Assembly (NCBI GenBank): GCA_900544815.1
Contig: UQWT01000015.1
Coordinates: 1 to 39,014, forward strand
Direction of reading: 5' to 3'
From: an uncultured Bacteroidales bacterium
Lineage (GTDB): Bacteria; Bacteroidota; Bacteroidia; Bacteroidales; UBA932
Length of the DNA stretch: 39,014 nt
Shown here: positions 24,864 through 33,462 of the stretch, one piece after another
How positions within the stretch are numbered: position 1 is the stretch's first letter
Layout of the letters: each line of letters opens with the position of its first letter
Notes under the pieces: model-generated
The model's database searches: none
What the model saw: only the letters and a program-made list of their open reading frames with translations
What the model was told of the DNA's origin: nothing
Program-made: the position numbers and the translations under genes

Positions 24864-25844
24864 AAGCTCCTGTATAGTACCCACCTCTGTTTTTTTCCCA
24901 TCCGGCTTGCAAATAACATATCCGTTACTGTTGTCATCTGCCAATATCTGCATGGCAGATTCAACCTCATTGGAGGCATAAACCCCGTTTCGTCTCAACG
25001 CCTTCTGAACCATTGCATATTTGTCTCCACCCCCCTTAAGGCAGATCTGCATATTATAAGAATTATCTATCCTAAAAAGCCCTGTTGCAGAGTCAAACAC
25101 CACCCCTTTACGTTTAAAGAACCCGTTTAATCTCCCCTCAATGGCCAAATCCTCTGGCATACCGGTAACCACCTCGTTCTGCTTGTCCATAAGCCACACA
25201 TTATCCGCTATCTGCAGAGCAAGCTCCAAATCGTGAGTAGAAAGGAATATGGTCTTTTGCATCTGTTTTGACAACCTGTGTAAAAGATGCAGTATCTCTA
25301 TTTTACTGGGGTAATCCAAAAAAGCAGTAGGTTCATCAAGAAAAATTATAGGGGTCTGTTGGGCCAAAGCCTTTGCAATCATCACCTTCTGCCTTTCACC
25401 ATCACTCAGATTCTGCACCATTCTCTCTTTAAACGCCTCAATACCAACCAACGCAATAGACTCATCCACAATCCTTTTATCATCTTTGCCAAGCGTTCCC
25501 CAAAACCCTGTATACGGGCTTCTTCCCATCCCCACGAGTTCATGCACCGTCATATTTCTAAGCTCGCACCTCTCCGTAAGCACAACACCAATTGTCTTTG
25601 CCAACTGTTTGTCTGTATAATCTGACAACTGCTTCCCCATAACCTCTATAGATCCGCTCAACGGTGGCTGAAAAGCAGACAATGTTCTCAGCAGAGTTGA
25701 TTTCCCGGCGCCGTTGGCTCCAAGCAGACAGGTAAGCTCTCCACTATATATTTTCGCATTAATATCCTTGGCTACCGTTGTGGTCTTTTTCTTCCCGACA
25801 TAGCCTATTGAAAGATTCTTTATACAAATAGTCGCATTCTTCAT
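24840..25844 (-). CDS. btuD: ABC transporter ATPase of the BtuD/FecE type with C-terminal extension
   Basis: Cytoplasmic ATPase that powers import of corrinoid (by context) through the BtuC-like permease. Residues 1-250 are a standard ABC domain: Walker A GANGAGKS (43-50), signature NLSDGERQK (146-154), Walker B IIFLDEP (167-173) and the switch histidine in STHDLELA near 209. About 80 residues follow that are absent from E. coli BtuD, containing ICLKGGGDKYAMVQKAL and ending in LLLSLDIG; similar tails occur in other Bacteroidetes FecE-type ATPases. I prefer the ATG at 25844, which overlaps the permease stop by one base (TGATG), over a GTG at 25847. FecE and BtuD cannot be separated by sequence alone. 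Confidence 0.9.
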   Translation of the reverse strand: MKNATICIKNLSIGYVGKKKTTTVAKDINAKIYSGELTCLLGANGAGKSTLLRTLSAFQPPLSGSIEVMGKQLSDYTDKQLAKTIGVVLTERCELRNMTVHELVGMGRSPYTGFWGTLGKDDKRIVDESIALVGIEAFKERMVQNLSDGERQKVMIAKALAQQTPIIFLDEPTAFLDYPSKIEILHLLHRLSKQMQKTIFLSTHDLELALQIADNVWLMDKQNEVVTGMPEDLAIEGRLNGFFKRKGVVFDSATGLFRIDNSYNMQICLKGGGDKYAMVQKALRRNGVYASNEVESAMQILADDNSNGYVICKPDGKKTEVGTIQELLLSLDIG

Positions 25845-26881
25845 CACTCACTAATATCATTATGGCGTTTCTTAAACAGTACATATATAACAACAGGGGC
25901 GCCCACAATGGCTGTAACAGAATTAACCGGCAACACACCCTCAAATCCCGGCATACGCGCTATAAGATTGCAAAGCAGAGCCAAAGCAGCACCGGCCAAC
26001 AGTGATGCAGGCATAAGAACCCTGTGATCCGAACTGCGGAATATTCCCCTGCATAGGTGAGGCACAGCCAATCCCAAAAATGTAATAGGTCCGCAATATG
26101 CGGTAACTATTGCAGTCAAAACCCCGGAACATGTTATAACAAACAGTCTTGCACGCTTTATATTCAATCCAAGATTACGAGCGTAGGCATCACCTAACAG
26201 CAATAGATTAAGAGTTTTTATAAGAAGAAAGGATAGCGGTAGCAACACAGCCATTATACAAACAAAAACAACCACCTGATTTCCAGAAACCCTTGCAAAG
26301 CTGCCAAGTCCCCATATTACGTACGCACGTATATCCTCCTCCACGCTAAAGAACTTAAGTACCCCTATTACGGCATTTGCCACATAACCTATCATAACGC
26401 CTATTATGAGCAGCGTCACATTTCCCTTAACCTTCTGCGAAACGAAAACAATCAACGCCATTACAGAAAGAGCACCTGCAATGGATGCAACAGTCAACGC
26501 AAGTTCACCAAAAAAGCCTAAGGAGCTTAATGCCACACCACCTATGCTTCCCGACAAAAGCACCACAAATGCCACCCCCAAACTGGCCCCGGAGCTTATA
26601 CCCAACACAGAGGGCCCGGCCAAAGGGTTACGGAAAACAGTCTGCATCTGAAGTCCGCTTACAGCAAGTCCCGCACCTGCCACCAACGCTGTGAGCGATT
26701 GCGGTACACGCGATTTAAGCAGAATATTCCGCCAGATTTCAGATTCACCGCTACCACCGGTAATAATATTCCACACAGACTTAACAGATATCTCAACCGA
26801 GCCCAACAGAAGATTCAAAAAGAACAGTATAAGTATAGCTGCAACAAGCAACAACATAGACAGTGTAACAGACCTTCTCAT
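25844..26881 (-). CDS. btuC: ABC transporter permease of the BtuC/FecD type
   Basis: 345 aa inner-membrane permease with about ten hydrophobic segments, forming the channel for the corrinoid importer. Recognisable FecCD/BtuC motifs are SRVPQSLTALVAGAGLAVSG near residue 53, NPLAGPSVLGISSGASLGV near 86, and GPITFLGLAVPHLCR near 265, the loop that meets the ATPase. The start overlaps the btuF stop by 4 bp (ATGA on the minus strand) and its stop overlaps the btuD start. Membership with btuF, cbiA and a cobalamin riboswitch upstream supports B12 rather than iron-siderophore import. Confidence 0.92.
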   Translation of the reverse strand: MRRSVTLSMLLLVAAILILFFLNLLLGSVEISVKSVWNIITGGSGESEIWRNILLKSRVPQSLTALVAGAGLAVSGLQMQTVFRNPLAGPSVLGISSGASLGVAFVVLLSGSIGGVALSSLGFFGELALTVASIAGALSVMALIVFVSQKVKGNVTLLIIGVMIGYVANAVIGVLKFFSVEEDIRAYVIWGLGSFARVSGNQVVVFVCIMAVLLPLSFLLIKTLNLLLLGDAYARNLGLNIKRARLFVITCSGVLTAIVTAYCGPITFLGLAVPHLCRGIFRSSDHRVLMPASLLAGAALALLCNLIARMPGFEGVLPVNSVTAIVGAPVVIYVLFKKRHNDISE

Positions 26882-28044
26882 CTCAACAGTCTATAGAAAA
26901 CAGGTTCATAATCTTCCGGCAACAATTGCGGATGAAAGATTTTAATCAAGTCAGACAGGACAACCTCGGGATGCGTTGGCATACTCTCATAAAAAGGTAC
27001 CTCACGCATATTGCAGTAGACCACACCTTTATTCTTAAAAGCATCAAAATCCACATACCTAGCATCCTCATCCTTTAAAGCATCGTATGAAAATGTTCCA
27101 TTATAACTGTTTACAATTCTCCAGTACTTTGCTTTTGAGGCTTGGCTGTATACAGTCTCAAAATCCAATGTAACACCACCGGAATGCTCGTCATCCTTTA
27201 AGAAATAGTCCGCTCCTGCATCTTTGAAAAGTTGTGCAAGAAAACTCTTTCCACCAACTGCATACCAATTTCCCCCTCTAAGCTCTCCGCTAAATACCAC
27301 AGGGCGGTCTTTTACAGTTTCCGTTAACTTTTTAAGCTCATTATACCGGCTTTCAATCTCGGAAAACAGACGGTTGGCCTTCTCCGTTTCACCAATTATA
27401 AGACCTACAAACTTAATCCATTCAGCCTGTCCGAGCGGAGTCATCTCCTTATATCCCAAATGAGGGATAAGCGGAATACCAACATCCTTAATAGCATCAT
27501 AACCGCCACGTTTGAACGGTGAGATAAGAATAACATTAGGATTAATCCCCATTATTACCTCATTGTCAAAATTTCCCTCAATACCAATCTTGTGTGTAAG
27601 CCCCTCCTTTAATCTGCGGTTGATCTCCTCGTTGAACAGATGCCTTGTGCTTGTTACTCCAACAACCTTATCCAACTCATCCAACTTTATAAAACTCGAA
27701 AGCTGGAGAGAGGTCATGCAGATTACGCTTTTTACAGGCACCTCCAATTTAACATAGCCATCAGGAGCCTCAACTTCTGCCCCTCTATCAACTAACATAT
27801 ACTTAAATATCCGGCTCTCCTCACGTTGAGGATCCTGTATCTCCAACAGGCAACCATTATCTGTATATGTAACCTTAAAACCTTGCGCATACAGAGGGGT
27901 TATCCTCTCTGCAACTGAAGTACTTACCTCTTCTTCTTTTGCATCTGTGGTATTATCGCCGGCTGCTTGTCTGCCATTATTGCATGACGGCATAACAAAA
28001 AAAGAAGCGGCAATAACTATTGCAATTAATTTTAATAGTTTCAT
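26878..28044 (-). CDS. btuF: Corrinoid-binding periplasmic lipoprotein of the BtuF/FecB type
   Basis: 388 aa substrate-binding protein that delivers ligand to the BtuCD-like transporter in the periplasm. I start at the ATG at 28044 because it gives a clean lipoprotein signal, MKLLKLIAIVIAASFFVMPS followed by the lipidated Cys; a longer frame starting at 28086 would overlap cbiA. The body has the class III binding-protein layout: VICMTSLQLSSFIKLDELDK, NPNVILISPF, GETEKANRLFSEIESRYNEL and, in the second lobe, FLAQLFKDAGADY. It lies 5 bp downstream of cbiA. It is larger than E. coli BtuF (about 270 aa), as is common in Bacteroidetes. Confidence 0.88.
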   Translation of the reverse strand: MKLLKLIAIVIAASFFVMPSCNNGRQAAGDNTTDAKEEEVSTSVAERITPLYAQGFKVTYTDNGCLLEIQDPQREESRIFKYMLVDRGAEVEAPDGYVKLEVPVKSVICMTSLQLSSFIKLDELDKVVGVTSTRHLFNEEINRRLKEGLTHKIGIEGNFDNEVIMGINPNVILISPFKRGGYDAIKDVGIPLIPHLGYKEMTPLGQAEWIKFVGLIIGETEKANRLFSEIESRYNELKKLTETVKDRPVVFSGELRGGNWYAVGGKSFLAQLFKDAGADYFLKDDEHSGGVTLDFETVYSQASKAKYWRIVNSYNGTFSYDALKDEDARYVDFDAFKNKGVVYCNMREVPFYESMPTHPEVVLSDLIKIFHPQLLPEDYEPVFYRLLR

Positions 28045-28049
28045 TTGTA

Positions 28050-29369
28050 CTATTCCCACAATTTTAAAATATCCTCCTCTCCCCAATAAAAATGGGTATA
28101 TCCCGCAATAACATTCTTGTATCTGAAAAGAGATGTTGCAACCTCAACCCCGTTTCTGTTATACTGTTTGGCAACAGATGCAGGAACATTTACATTATCA
28201 GCTATATTGGAGTAATGAAACTCGTGTCCTCTCCAATGTCTGCCGTTCCCATCAACAATCTCCCTGTACCCCAAATGAAGACGAGCATTCTGCATAGTAC
28301 ACTCAAACGGTAAGACTCCGCAGAAACGGTGTATATTTCCGCCGGTTGCATCTGCAATACCTTTTGAGAGAAATATCATTCCACCACATTCAGCAAAAAT
28401 TTTTCCGTCATTTTCAGCAAAATCCCTTATATCTTCAATCAGCCCGCACTGCTGCTGCAGTTGTTCTGCAAACAGCTCAGGATAACCACCCGGCAAATAT
28501 ACTAAATCTGCATGAGGTAAACGATCCCCTTTCAAAGGACTAAAGAATAAAACATTGCCAATTCTTCCAAATTGGGCTATATTCTCTCTATAGATAAAGT
28601 TGAAAGCTGCATCCTTAGCTACCGCAATTGTAATATCTTTATGTGAAGTATTGCTTTCACTTTCAATAGTGTCAACACTATCTGCATCTACCATATATGA
28701 GTTGCAACACTCTAACATTCTCTCTATATCAACAAACCTCCCCACCAATTCGGCTGCACGGTCTATCTGCCGGTTCATAGCATCCTCCATCTCTATGGAA
28801 AGACCAAGATGTCGGGAAGGAATCTCCAAACTATCGGATTTTGGGATATACCCAAAACACTCAACTCCGGCATCCCTGCAGGCATCCTCCAAAAATGTAA
28901 AATGTCCTGCAGACGAAACATTATTGAATACCACTCCGGCCAAATTCAAATCCGGACAAAAGTTTTTAACTCCATAAATCTGAGCAGCAACAGTATATGC
29001 TGTGGAACGGGCATTTATAATCAAAACAACAGGAATGTCTAACAACATGGCAATCTCCGCACTACTACCCTTCATCTTTTCATAACCGTCAAACAGCCCC
29101 ATAACCCCCTCTATGACACATACATCGGCCGGATTACCATACTTTCTGTAAATTTTGGATACATGTTCCTCAGAAACTAACCATGTATCCAAATTAACAG
29201 ATTCATTCCCGGTTGCCATGGAATGAAACTTTGTGTCTAAATAATCGGGACCACATTTAAACGGTTGCACCTGCAACCCTTGCTTTTGCAAAGATCGCAG
29301 GAGCCCCATTGTAAAAGTTGTCTTTCCACTGCCTGAATTAAGTGCACCTATAAGTAACTGAGGTTTCAT
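28050..29369 (-). CDS. cbiA: Cobyrinic acid a,c-diamide synthase
   Basis: CbiA amidates the a and c acetate side chains of cobyrinic acid with glutamine and ATP. It is 439 aa. The N-terminal P-loop-like domain has GALNSGSGKTT (8-18), KCGPDYLDTKFH (38-49) and VIEGVMGLFDG (85-95). The C-terminal glutaminase domain has YLPGGYPELFAEQL (291-304) and the nucleophile C328 in FAECGGMIFL. It is the only biosynthetic gene placed with the uptake genes: 46 bp after the first DUF4374 gene and 5 bp before btuF, and therefore probably under the proximal cobalamin riboswitch. Confidence 0.96.
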   Translation of the reverse strand: MKPQLLIGALNSGSGKTTFTMGLLRSLQKQGLQVQPFKCGPDYLDTKFHSMATGNESVNLDTWLVSEEHVSKIYRKYGNPADVCVIEGVMGLFDGYEKMKGSSAEIAMLLDIPVVLIINARSTAYTVAAQIYGVKNFCPDLNLAGVVFNNVSSAGHFTFLEDACRDAGVECFGYIPKSDSLEIPSRHLGLSIEMEDAMNRQIDRAAELVGRFVDIERMLECCNSYMVDADSVDTIESESNTSHKDITIAVAKDAAFNFIYRENIAQFGRIGNVLFFSPLKGDRLPHADLVYLPGGYPELFAEQLQQQCGLIEDIRDFAENDGKIFAECGGMIFLSKGIADATGGNIHRFCGVLPFECTMQNARLHLGYREIVDGNGRHWRGHEFHYSNIADNVNVPASVAKQYNRNGVEVATSLFRYKNVIAGYTHFYWGEEDILKLWE

Positions 29370-29415
29370 TAATTGTCCAAAAATAATTATTTTAGAATAA
29401 TTCGTTCAGACACGC

Positions 29416-30720
29416 CTATTCCGCATCAACCACTCTAATGATGTCAAAGCAGAAACCGCCCTGTAACTCTACACCTTTTTCAACCTTACCGCTTGCAATG
29501 TCATAGATATATACGCCGGCTGTAAGATTATCCTTGTCTGCTACTCCAATATATGCTTTGCCATCTGCAATTGCAGTACGCTGAGAAAAACGGCCGCTGC
29601 AATATGGAAGATCTGCACCGTTAAACTTAACTTTCTCCCTGTTGCCATTACTCAAATTAATAATAGAGTAGAAATGGCTTGGACTGTCTATACTTGTTCC
29701 AAGACTGTTATCTCTTGAATAAGCCAGCGCTTTACCATTAGACAAATACTGCACAGTAAGAAGTTTACCATTTGAATTAGGGAATCCATTATATGAATCA
29801 TCAAACTCCGTCTTTCCGGCTTTGATTAACAACAAAGAGCCATACTCAGCCTTGTTATGCTCATATAACCCTGCCAAATAGAGATTACCATTCTCATCAT
29901 ACATTATTGTATTCTGCATTAACTCACCATATGCACTTGCAGCAGACTCCGTTGCTATTGCAACCGGAGCAATATTGTCTGATTTTATTGTCATTGTTGC
30001 AGGATCTATAGACGCCACATGCAATCTAGATTTAGTAGCATCGGCCTTTCTTCCGGAATCATTCTTAGTTATATAGAAATAGAGCAGGTCATTTGATTTT
30101 GCCCTATAAGTTAAAAGGCCCGATGTAGATAGACATTTAAACCCTTTTGGGATAGCTATATCAAAAGACCCCTCACTTATAACAGACATATCGCTCTCTC
30201 TCAATTTAGTCCAAGAGACAACCTTATTGCTTGCATCTGTACCCATTAGAACTAAAGTGGCACCGTTATCTATCCATGCATGCGTATACTTACGTGCAAA
30301 AAATGTATTCTTTACAAAAGGTTTCTCGCTTACAAGCTCGGCAACCTCATTACCGGCAGCATCTACCTTAATCTCAAATTTCACAAATCTGTCTCCGGAT
30401 TCCGGAATCTGATAATGATACTTACCCCTTGTTATACTCTCCATAGTGTACTTATTGGTAATCTCAAGACCTTTACCGTTAAATTCAACCATAGGTTGAT
30501 CTGCAGTAAGAGCTTTTACCTTTCTTACAAAAGTACCATTCTTGTTCATGCTCATTCCGCCATGTTTTACAGGGCATACGTATAATTCATATTGATGCTT
30601 GGCCACCTCTTCCGGAGTGGGTGGTACATCCTCTTTGTTGTTATCCTTAGAACAAGCCGTAGACAAATTGATTGAAACAAAGGCTGCAAGAGCCATTAAG
30701 ATTAATCTGAATTTTTTCAT
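29416..30720 (-). CDS. DUF4374-family surface lipoprotein, copy 1 (predicted beta-propeller)
   Basis: 434 aa lipoprotein with signal MKKFRLILMALAAFVSINLS and lipobox STAC; the acidic SKDNNKED just after the Cys fits a surface-export signal in Bacteroidetes. The body resembles DUF4374: PESGDRFVKFEI, EKPFVKNTFFARKYTHAWID, YGELMQNTIMYDENGNLYLAG, and blade-like repeats ending VYIYDIASGKVEKGVELQGG. I start at the ATG at 30720 rather than 30732. It lies 19 bp after the TonB receptor and is paralogous to the copy at 34963. It probably acts as a cap or capture protein for the receptor. Corrinoid binding is inferred from the riboswitch, not shown by motif. Confidence 0.85.
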   Translation of the reverse strand: MKKFRLILMALAAFVSINLSTACSKDNNKEDVPPTPEEVAKHQYELYVCPVKHGGMSMNKNGTFVRKVKALTADQPMVEFNGKGLEITNKYTMESITRGKYHYQIPESGDRFVKFEIKVDAAGNEVAELVSEKPFVKNTFFARKYTHAWIDNGATLVLMGTDASNKVVSWTKLRESDMSVISEGSFDIAIPKGFKCLSTSGLLTYRAKSNDLLYFYITKNDSGRKADATKSRLHVASIDPATMTIKSDNIAPVAIATESAASAYGELMQNTIMYDENGNLYLAGLYEHNKAEYGSLLLIKAGKTEFDDSYNGFPNSNGKLLTVQYLSNGKALAYSRDNSLGTSIDSPSHFYSIINLSNGNREKVKFNGADLPYCSGRFSQRTAIADGKAYIGVADKDNLTAGVYIYDIASGKVEKGVELQGGFCFDIIRVVDAE

Positions 30721-30739
30721 TTTAAATATCAATGTTTAT

Positions 30740-33097
30740 TTAGTTTATGAATATTCTGAATTTTGCAAAAAAAGCGCGTCCCGGCTTCTGTAACATATAG
30801 TTGTCGTATGTTAGCTTGTCAAAAAGATTTGTGCACTCAAATGACAAGTTATAACGTCCTCCGTTCCAGGAATATAGCAACGAAACATTTGATATATTCT
30901 GGCTTGGAATACGAGGTTTGGTCTTGGCAGAACCATATGCCTCCCATGTAAGATAAAACCAATGCACCCACTGATAATCGTATATAAATTTCAACCTGCT
31001 CCCGCTCAAAACCACATTATGAAATGTGTATGAAGCCTCTCCGTTAACAAACGCCCATGGCTTGTTTGGGGTACGGTTATTATATGTTGCAGAGAGTCCG
31101 CCACTCTTAAGATATTTCTGCCTGTCCCTTGAATCCTGGTAACTAGCATTTGCCATAAGGTGCAGTTTATCTGCCCAATCATAGCTGATTTCGCCCTCAA
31201 TACCCTTTATATGAACAGCAGCAACATTCTCATATTGCATCATACCCTCCTGATCCAATACTGTAGCCTTTATATAGTCATCAACCAAACGTATAAATCC
31301 GTTAGCCTCATAACTAACACTGCTGTTTGCAGTTAATGAAACAGTTCCAAATACCCCAAAGTTAAAATTCTCGCTTGACTCTGGTTTTAAAGCAACATTA
31401 GGATAAATAGTAGATCCATTACCCAAAAGTTCTCTTGAAATTGGTAGGCGCACACTATGCTCATACGAAGCTTTCAATGCCACCTCAGGAATAAACACAA
31501 ATCGAGAACCAACACCATATCCCAAATGATTCTCGGTATCAGAAGCCTTAACTTTACCAGAACCGGTAATTGTAGGTAGTTCCGTCTGCCCAACTTTTAG
31601 ATGATTTATATAATCCTTTACAAAAAACACATTGTTCATTCTCTCATTGAAAAGAGTCTGATTATATGACAGACCCAAAACATGTTTCACCAAAATATCA
31701 TTAGTTGGAACATAGTCATCATCTACCGCATCGTACTGCTTATTTCCGGTGCGATTTAACAGATAGTTAAAGTTGAATGAATGAGAGAGGTTTAGTCTGT
31801 AATCAAAATTAGCGCGGACAATTGTCATAGGGCGCTTGTAATGACGCCACGAATGTCCTCTCCTTCTAATTTCGCTATACGAGCCATCTATATATGAACC
31901 GTCCCAATAATATTTTCGGTATGTAGTATCTATTGTTTGCGAATGATCCCATGTCTGAGACAATGAAGCACTTAAATCCAATTTATCAACAATAAAATTT
32001 GATTTATTGTAGCGCGCAGACAGGTTTGCAGATTTAGTATTCCTCTCCGCCATACCATACACCCATGACTGTGTTGCTCCGGTCTGCAGCTCTTTATCAA
32101 TCTTTGAGAATGAGCCTGAAACAAAAAAAGCATCGGCCCATTTTTTATTCGACACACCGGCCTCAATCTGACCAAATAAAGAGAGATAATCATCATGAAA
32201 TCTCTTGCAATCTTTAGTAACAAAATCTGTCTTGTCCTCACTCCTCACCTGCACCCCCTTCATCTTATAATCATTTTGAGAATAGTTGATTCCAATTACA
32301 GGTTTAATGGTAATACCTGTTTTTGGAGCAACATATTGCGCATTAAAATTAAATTGATGTGTATGGAATGAACCTATGCTGTATGATGCATCCAAAAAAT
32401 TTCTCTTCTCCTGATTAGTAATAATATTTATGGCTCCTCCCAATGCATCAACCCCAAGATATGCAGGAATGACCCCCTTGTAAATCTCTATTCTGTTAAT
32501 GATATTTGTAGGCAGGTTAGCCAAAGTTACACCTGTTCCCTTTGAATCCAACGGCATACCGTCCAAGAAATAACGGATTGAATTGCCGGACATTCCATTG
32601 ATAGACAGATCAAAATCTGAGCCTATACCACCCTCTTCGCGTACCCTCACGCCTGTGGTTCTATTGATTATTGTATTAAGGCTCTGAGTTGTATTGGCCA
32701 AAGACTTAACATTTAGAGCATTAACAGCGTATGCCCCCTCCTTTAATCGCTGAGACCTGCTCTTGCCATATACCATAAGATTAGATAATCCCTCTGCACT
32801 CTCCTTAAGAACAACATTCAATTTACAATTTGAACGTACATTTATCTCCTGTTCAGATGTTTCAAAACCAACCATAGAGACAACAATAACATGCCTCCCC
32901 TCACTTAGCATAATAGAATAATTACCCTTTTCATCGGTATACGCCCCGTCGGCCGAATCCCTAACATCAACCGCTGCATCCGCAACAGGAACACCATTCA
33001 AATCTGTAACAGTACCATGCACCCTATACTTTGTTTGAGCAGATACAGACAAAGAGACAAATATCAGAAACAGTACAAACAGTATATTTTTTTTCAT
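30740..33097 (-). CDS. TonB-dependent outer-membrane receptor, copy 1 (riboswitch-controlled)
   Basis: 785 aa outer-membrane receptor for TonB-driven import, by context of a corrinoid. The order is signal peptide MKKNILFVLFLIFVSLSVSA; carboxypeptidase-regulatory-like domain (about 22-105, with VADAAVDVRDSADGAYTDEK); plug domain (about 110-235, with TTGVRVREEGGIG and INGMSGNS, YFLDGMPLDSKGTGV); then a 22-strand barrel ending MLQKPGRAFFAKFRIFIN. I start at the ATG at 33097; the open frame to 33178 lacks a signal. A cobalamin riboswitch lies about 130 nt upstream. It is a close paralogue of the receptor at 36268-38619. Confidence 0.93.
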   Translation of the reverse strand: MKKNILFVLFLIFVSLSVSAQTKYRVHGTVTDLNGVPVADAAVDVRDSADGAYTDEKGNYSIMLSEGRHVIVVSMVGFETSEQEINVRSNCKLNVVLKESAEGLSNLMVYGKSRSQRLKEGAYAVNALNVKSLANTTQSLNTIINRTTGVRVREEGGIGSDFDLSINGMSGNSIRYFLDGMPLDSKGTGVTLANLPTNIINRIEIYKGVIPAYLGVDALGGAINIITNQEKRNFLDASYSIGSFHTHQFNFNAQYVAPKTGITIKPVIGINYSQNDYKMKGVQVRSEDKTDFVTKDCKRFHDDYLSLFGQIEAGVSNKKWADAFFVSGSFSKIDKELQTGATQSWVYGMAERNTKSANLSARYNKSNFIVDKLDLSASLSQTWDHSQTIDTTYRKYYWDGSYIDGSYSEIRRRGHSWRHYKRPMTIVRANFDYRLNLSHSFNFNYLLNRTGNKQYDAVDDDYVPTNDILVKHVLGLSYNQTLFNERMNNVFFVKDYINHLKVGQTELPTITGSGKVKASDTENHLGYGVGSRFVFIPEVALKASYEHSVRLPISRELLGNGSTIYPNVALKPESSENFNFGVFGTVSLTANSSVSYEANGFIRLVDDYIKATVLDQEGMMQYENVAAVHIKGIEGEISYDWADKLHLMANASYQDSRDRQKYLKSGGLSATYNNRTPNKPWAFVNGEASYTFHNVVLSGSRLKFIYDYQWVHWFYLTWEAYGSAKTKPRIPSQNISNVSLLYSWNGGRYNLSFECTNLFDKLTYDNYMLQKPGRAFFAKFRIFIN

Positions 33098-33193
33098 TTC
33101 CCTTATAAAAAGACAAAAAATACTCATTGCAGGCCTAAAAGAAAAAGAGAGAGTACAAAAGCAGATGTATGAAATCATAAAAGATTATGTTCT

Positions 33194-33218
33194 CAGCCCT
33201 TTTTACCCGAAAGCCTTT
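33194..33218 (-). promoter_or_regulatory. Candidate expression-platform hairpin after proximal riboswitch
   Basis: On the minus strand AGGCTTT, loop CGGGTAA, then AAAGGGCT can pair with one mismatch and one wobble, directly after the B12 box. The same loop sequence occurs after the distal riboswitch, suggesting a conserved regulatory hairpin. There is no U-tract, so translational rather than termination control is more likely. Confidence 0.45.
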
Positions 33219-33227
33219 AAACTAAAA

Positions 33228-33395
33228 TATTGGCAGGTTTTCTGACTCGCTTCATTCTTAACGCCTTCCCATATAAAACAGTGGCAATTGATATTAAGAA
33301 CCTAAACAAAGCTCACAGCAGCGGTGTCTGTCCGGGATTCTCACCCGATTCCCTTTTACCCGTAACTCAATAACAGAATAACGAGCACCAAAATC
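33228..33395 (-). ncRNA. Cobalamin riboswitch, proximal (controls receptor copy 1, DUF4374 copy 1, cbiA, btuFCD)
   Basis: Read on the minus strand, this leader has the ordered elements of a cobalamin riboswitch: GGGAAT then the hairpin CGGGTGAGAATCCCG (33347-33333), ACACCGCTGCTG at about 33327-33316, GCCACTG (33285-33279), GGGAAGGC, and the B12 box GCGAGTCAGAAAACCTGCC (33250-33232). It begins about 300 nt and ends about 130 nt before the receptor start codon at 33097. High cobalamin is expected to switch the genes off. The downstream set is closely packed, so one riboswitch could cover the receptor, lipoprotein, cbiA and btuF-C-D. Confidence 0.95.
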
Positions 33396-33400
33396 ATCTG

Positions 33401-33408
33401 CAAAAGTA
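33401..33408 (-). promoter_or_regulatory. Candidate -7 box upstream of proximal riboswitch
   Basis: Minus-strand TACTTTTG (33408-33401) matches TAnnTTTG and would place the transcript start just before the riboswitch. A good -33 element is not visible at the normal distance. Confidence 0.4.
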
Positions 33409-33462
33409 GACATTATTTTACAATACTTTGATATACTTTTAACAAAATATAAATAATTGGAA

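Noticed and set aside
33098..33178. N-terminal extension of receptor copy 1
   Set aside because: The longer start has no signal peptide at its N-terminus; the ATG at 33097 gives a normal signal peptide followed by the expected domain.
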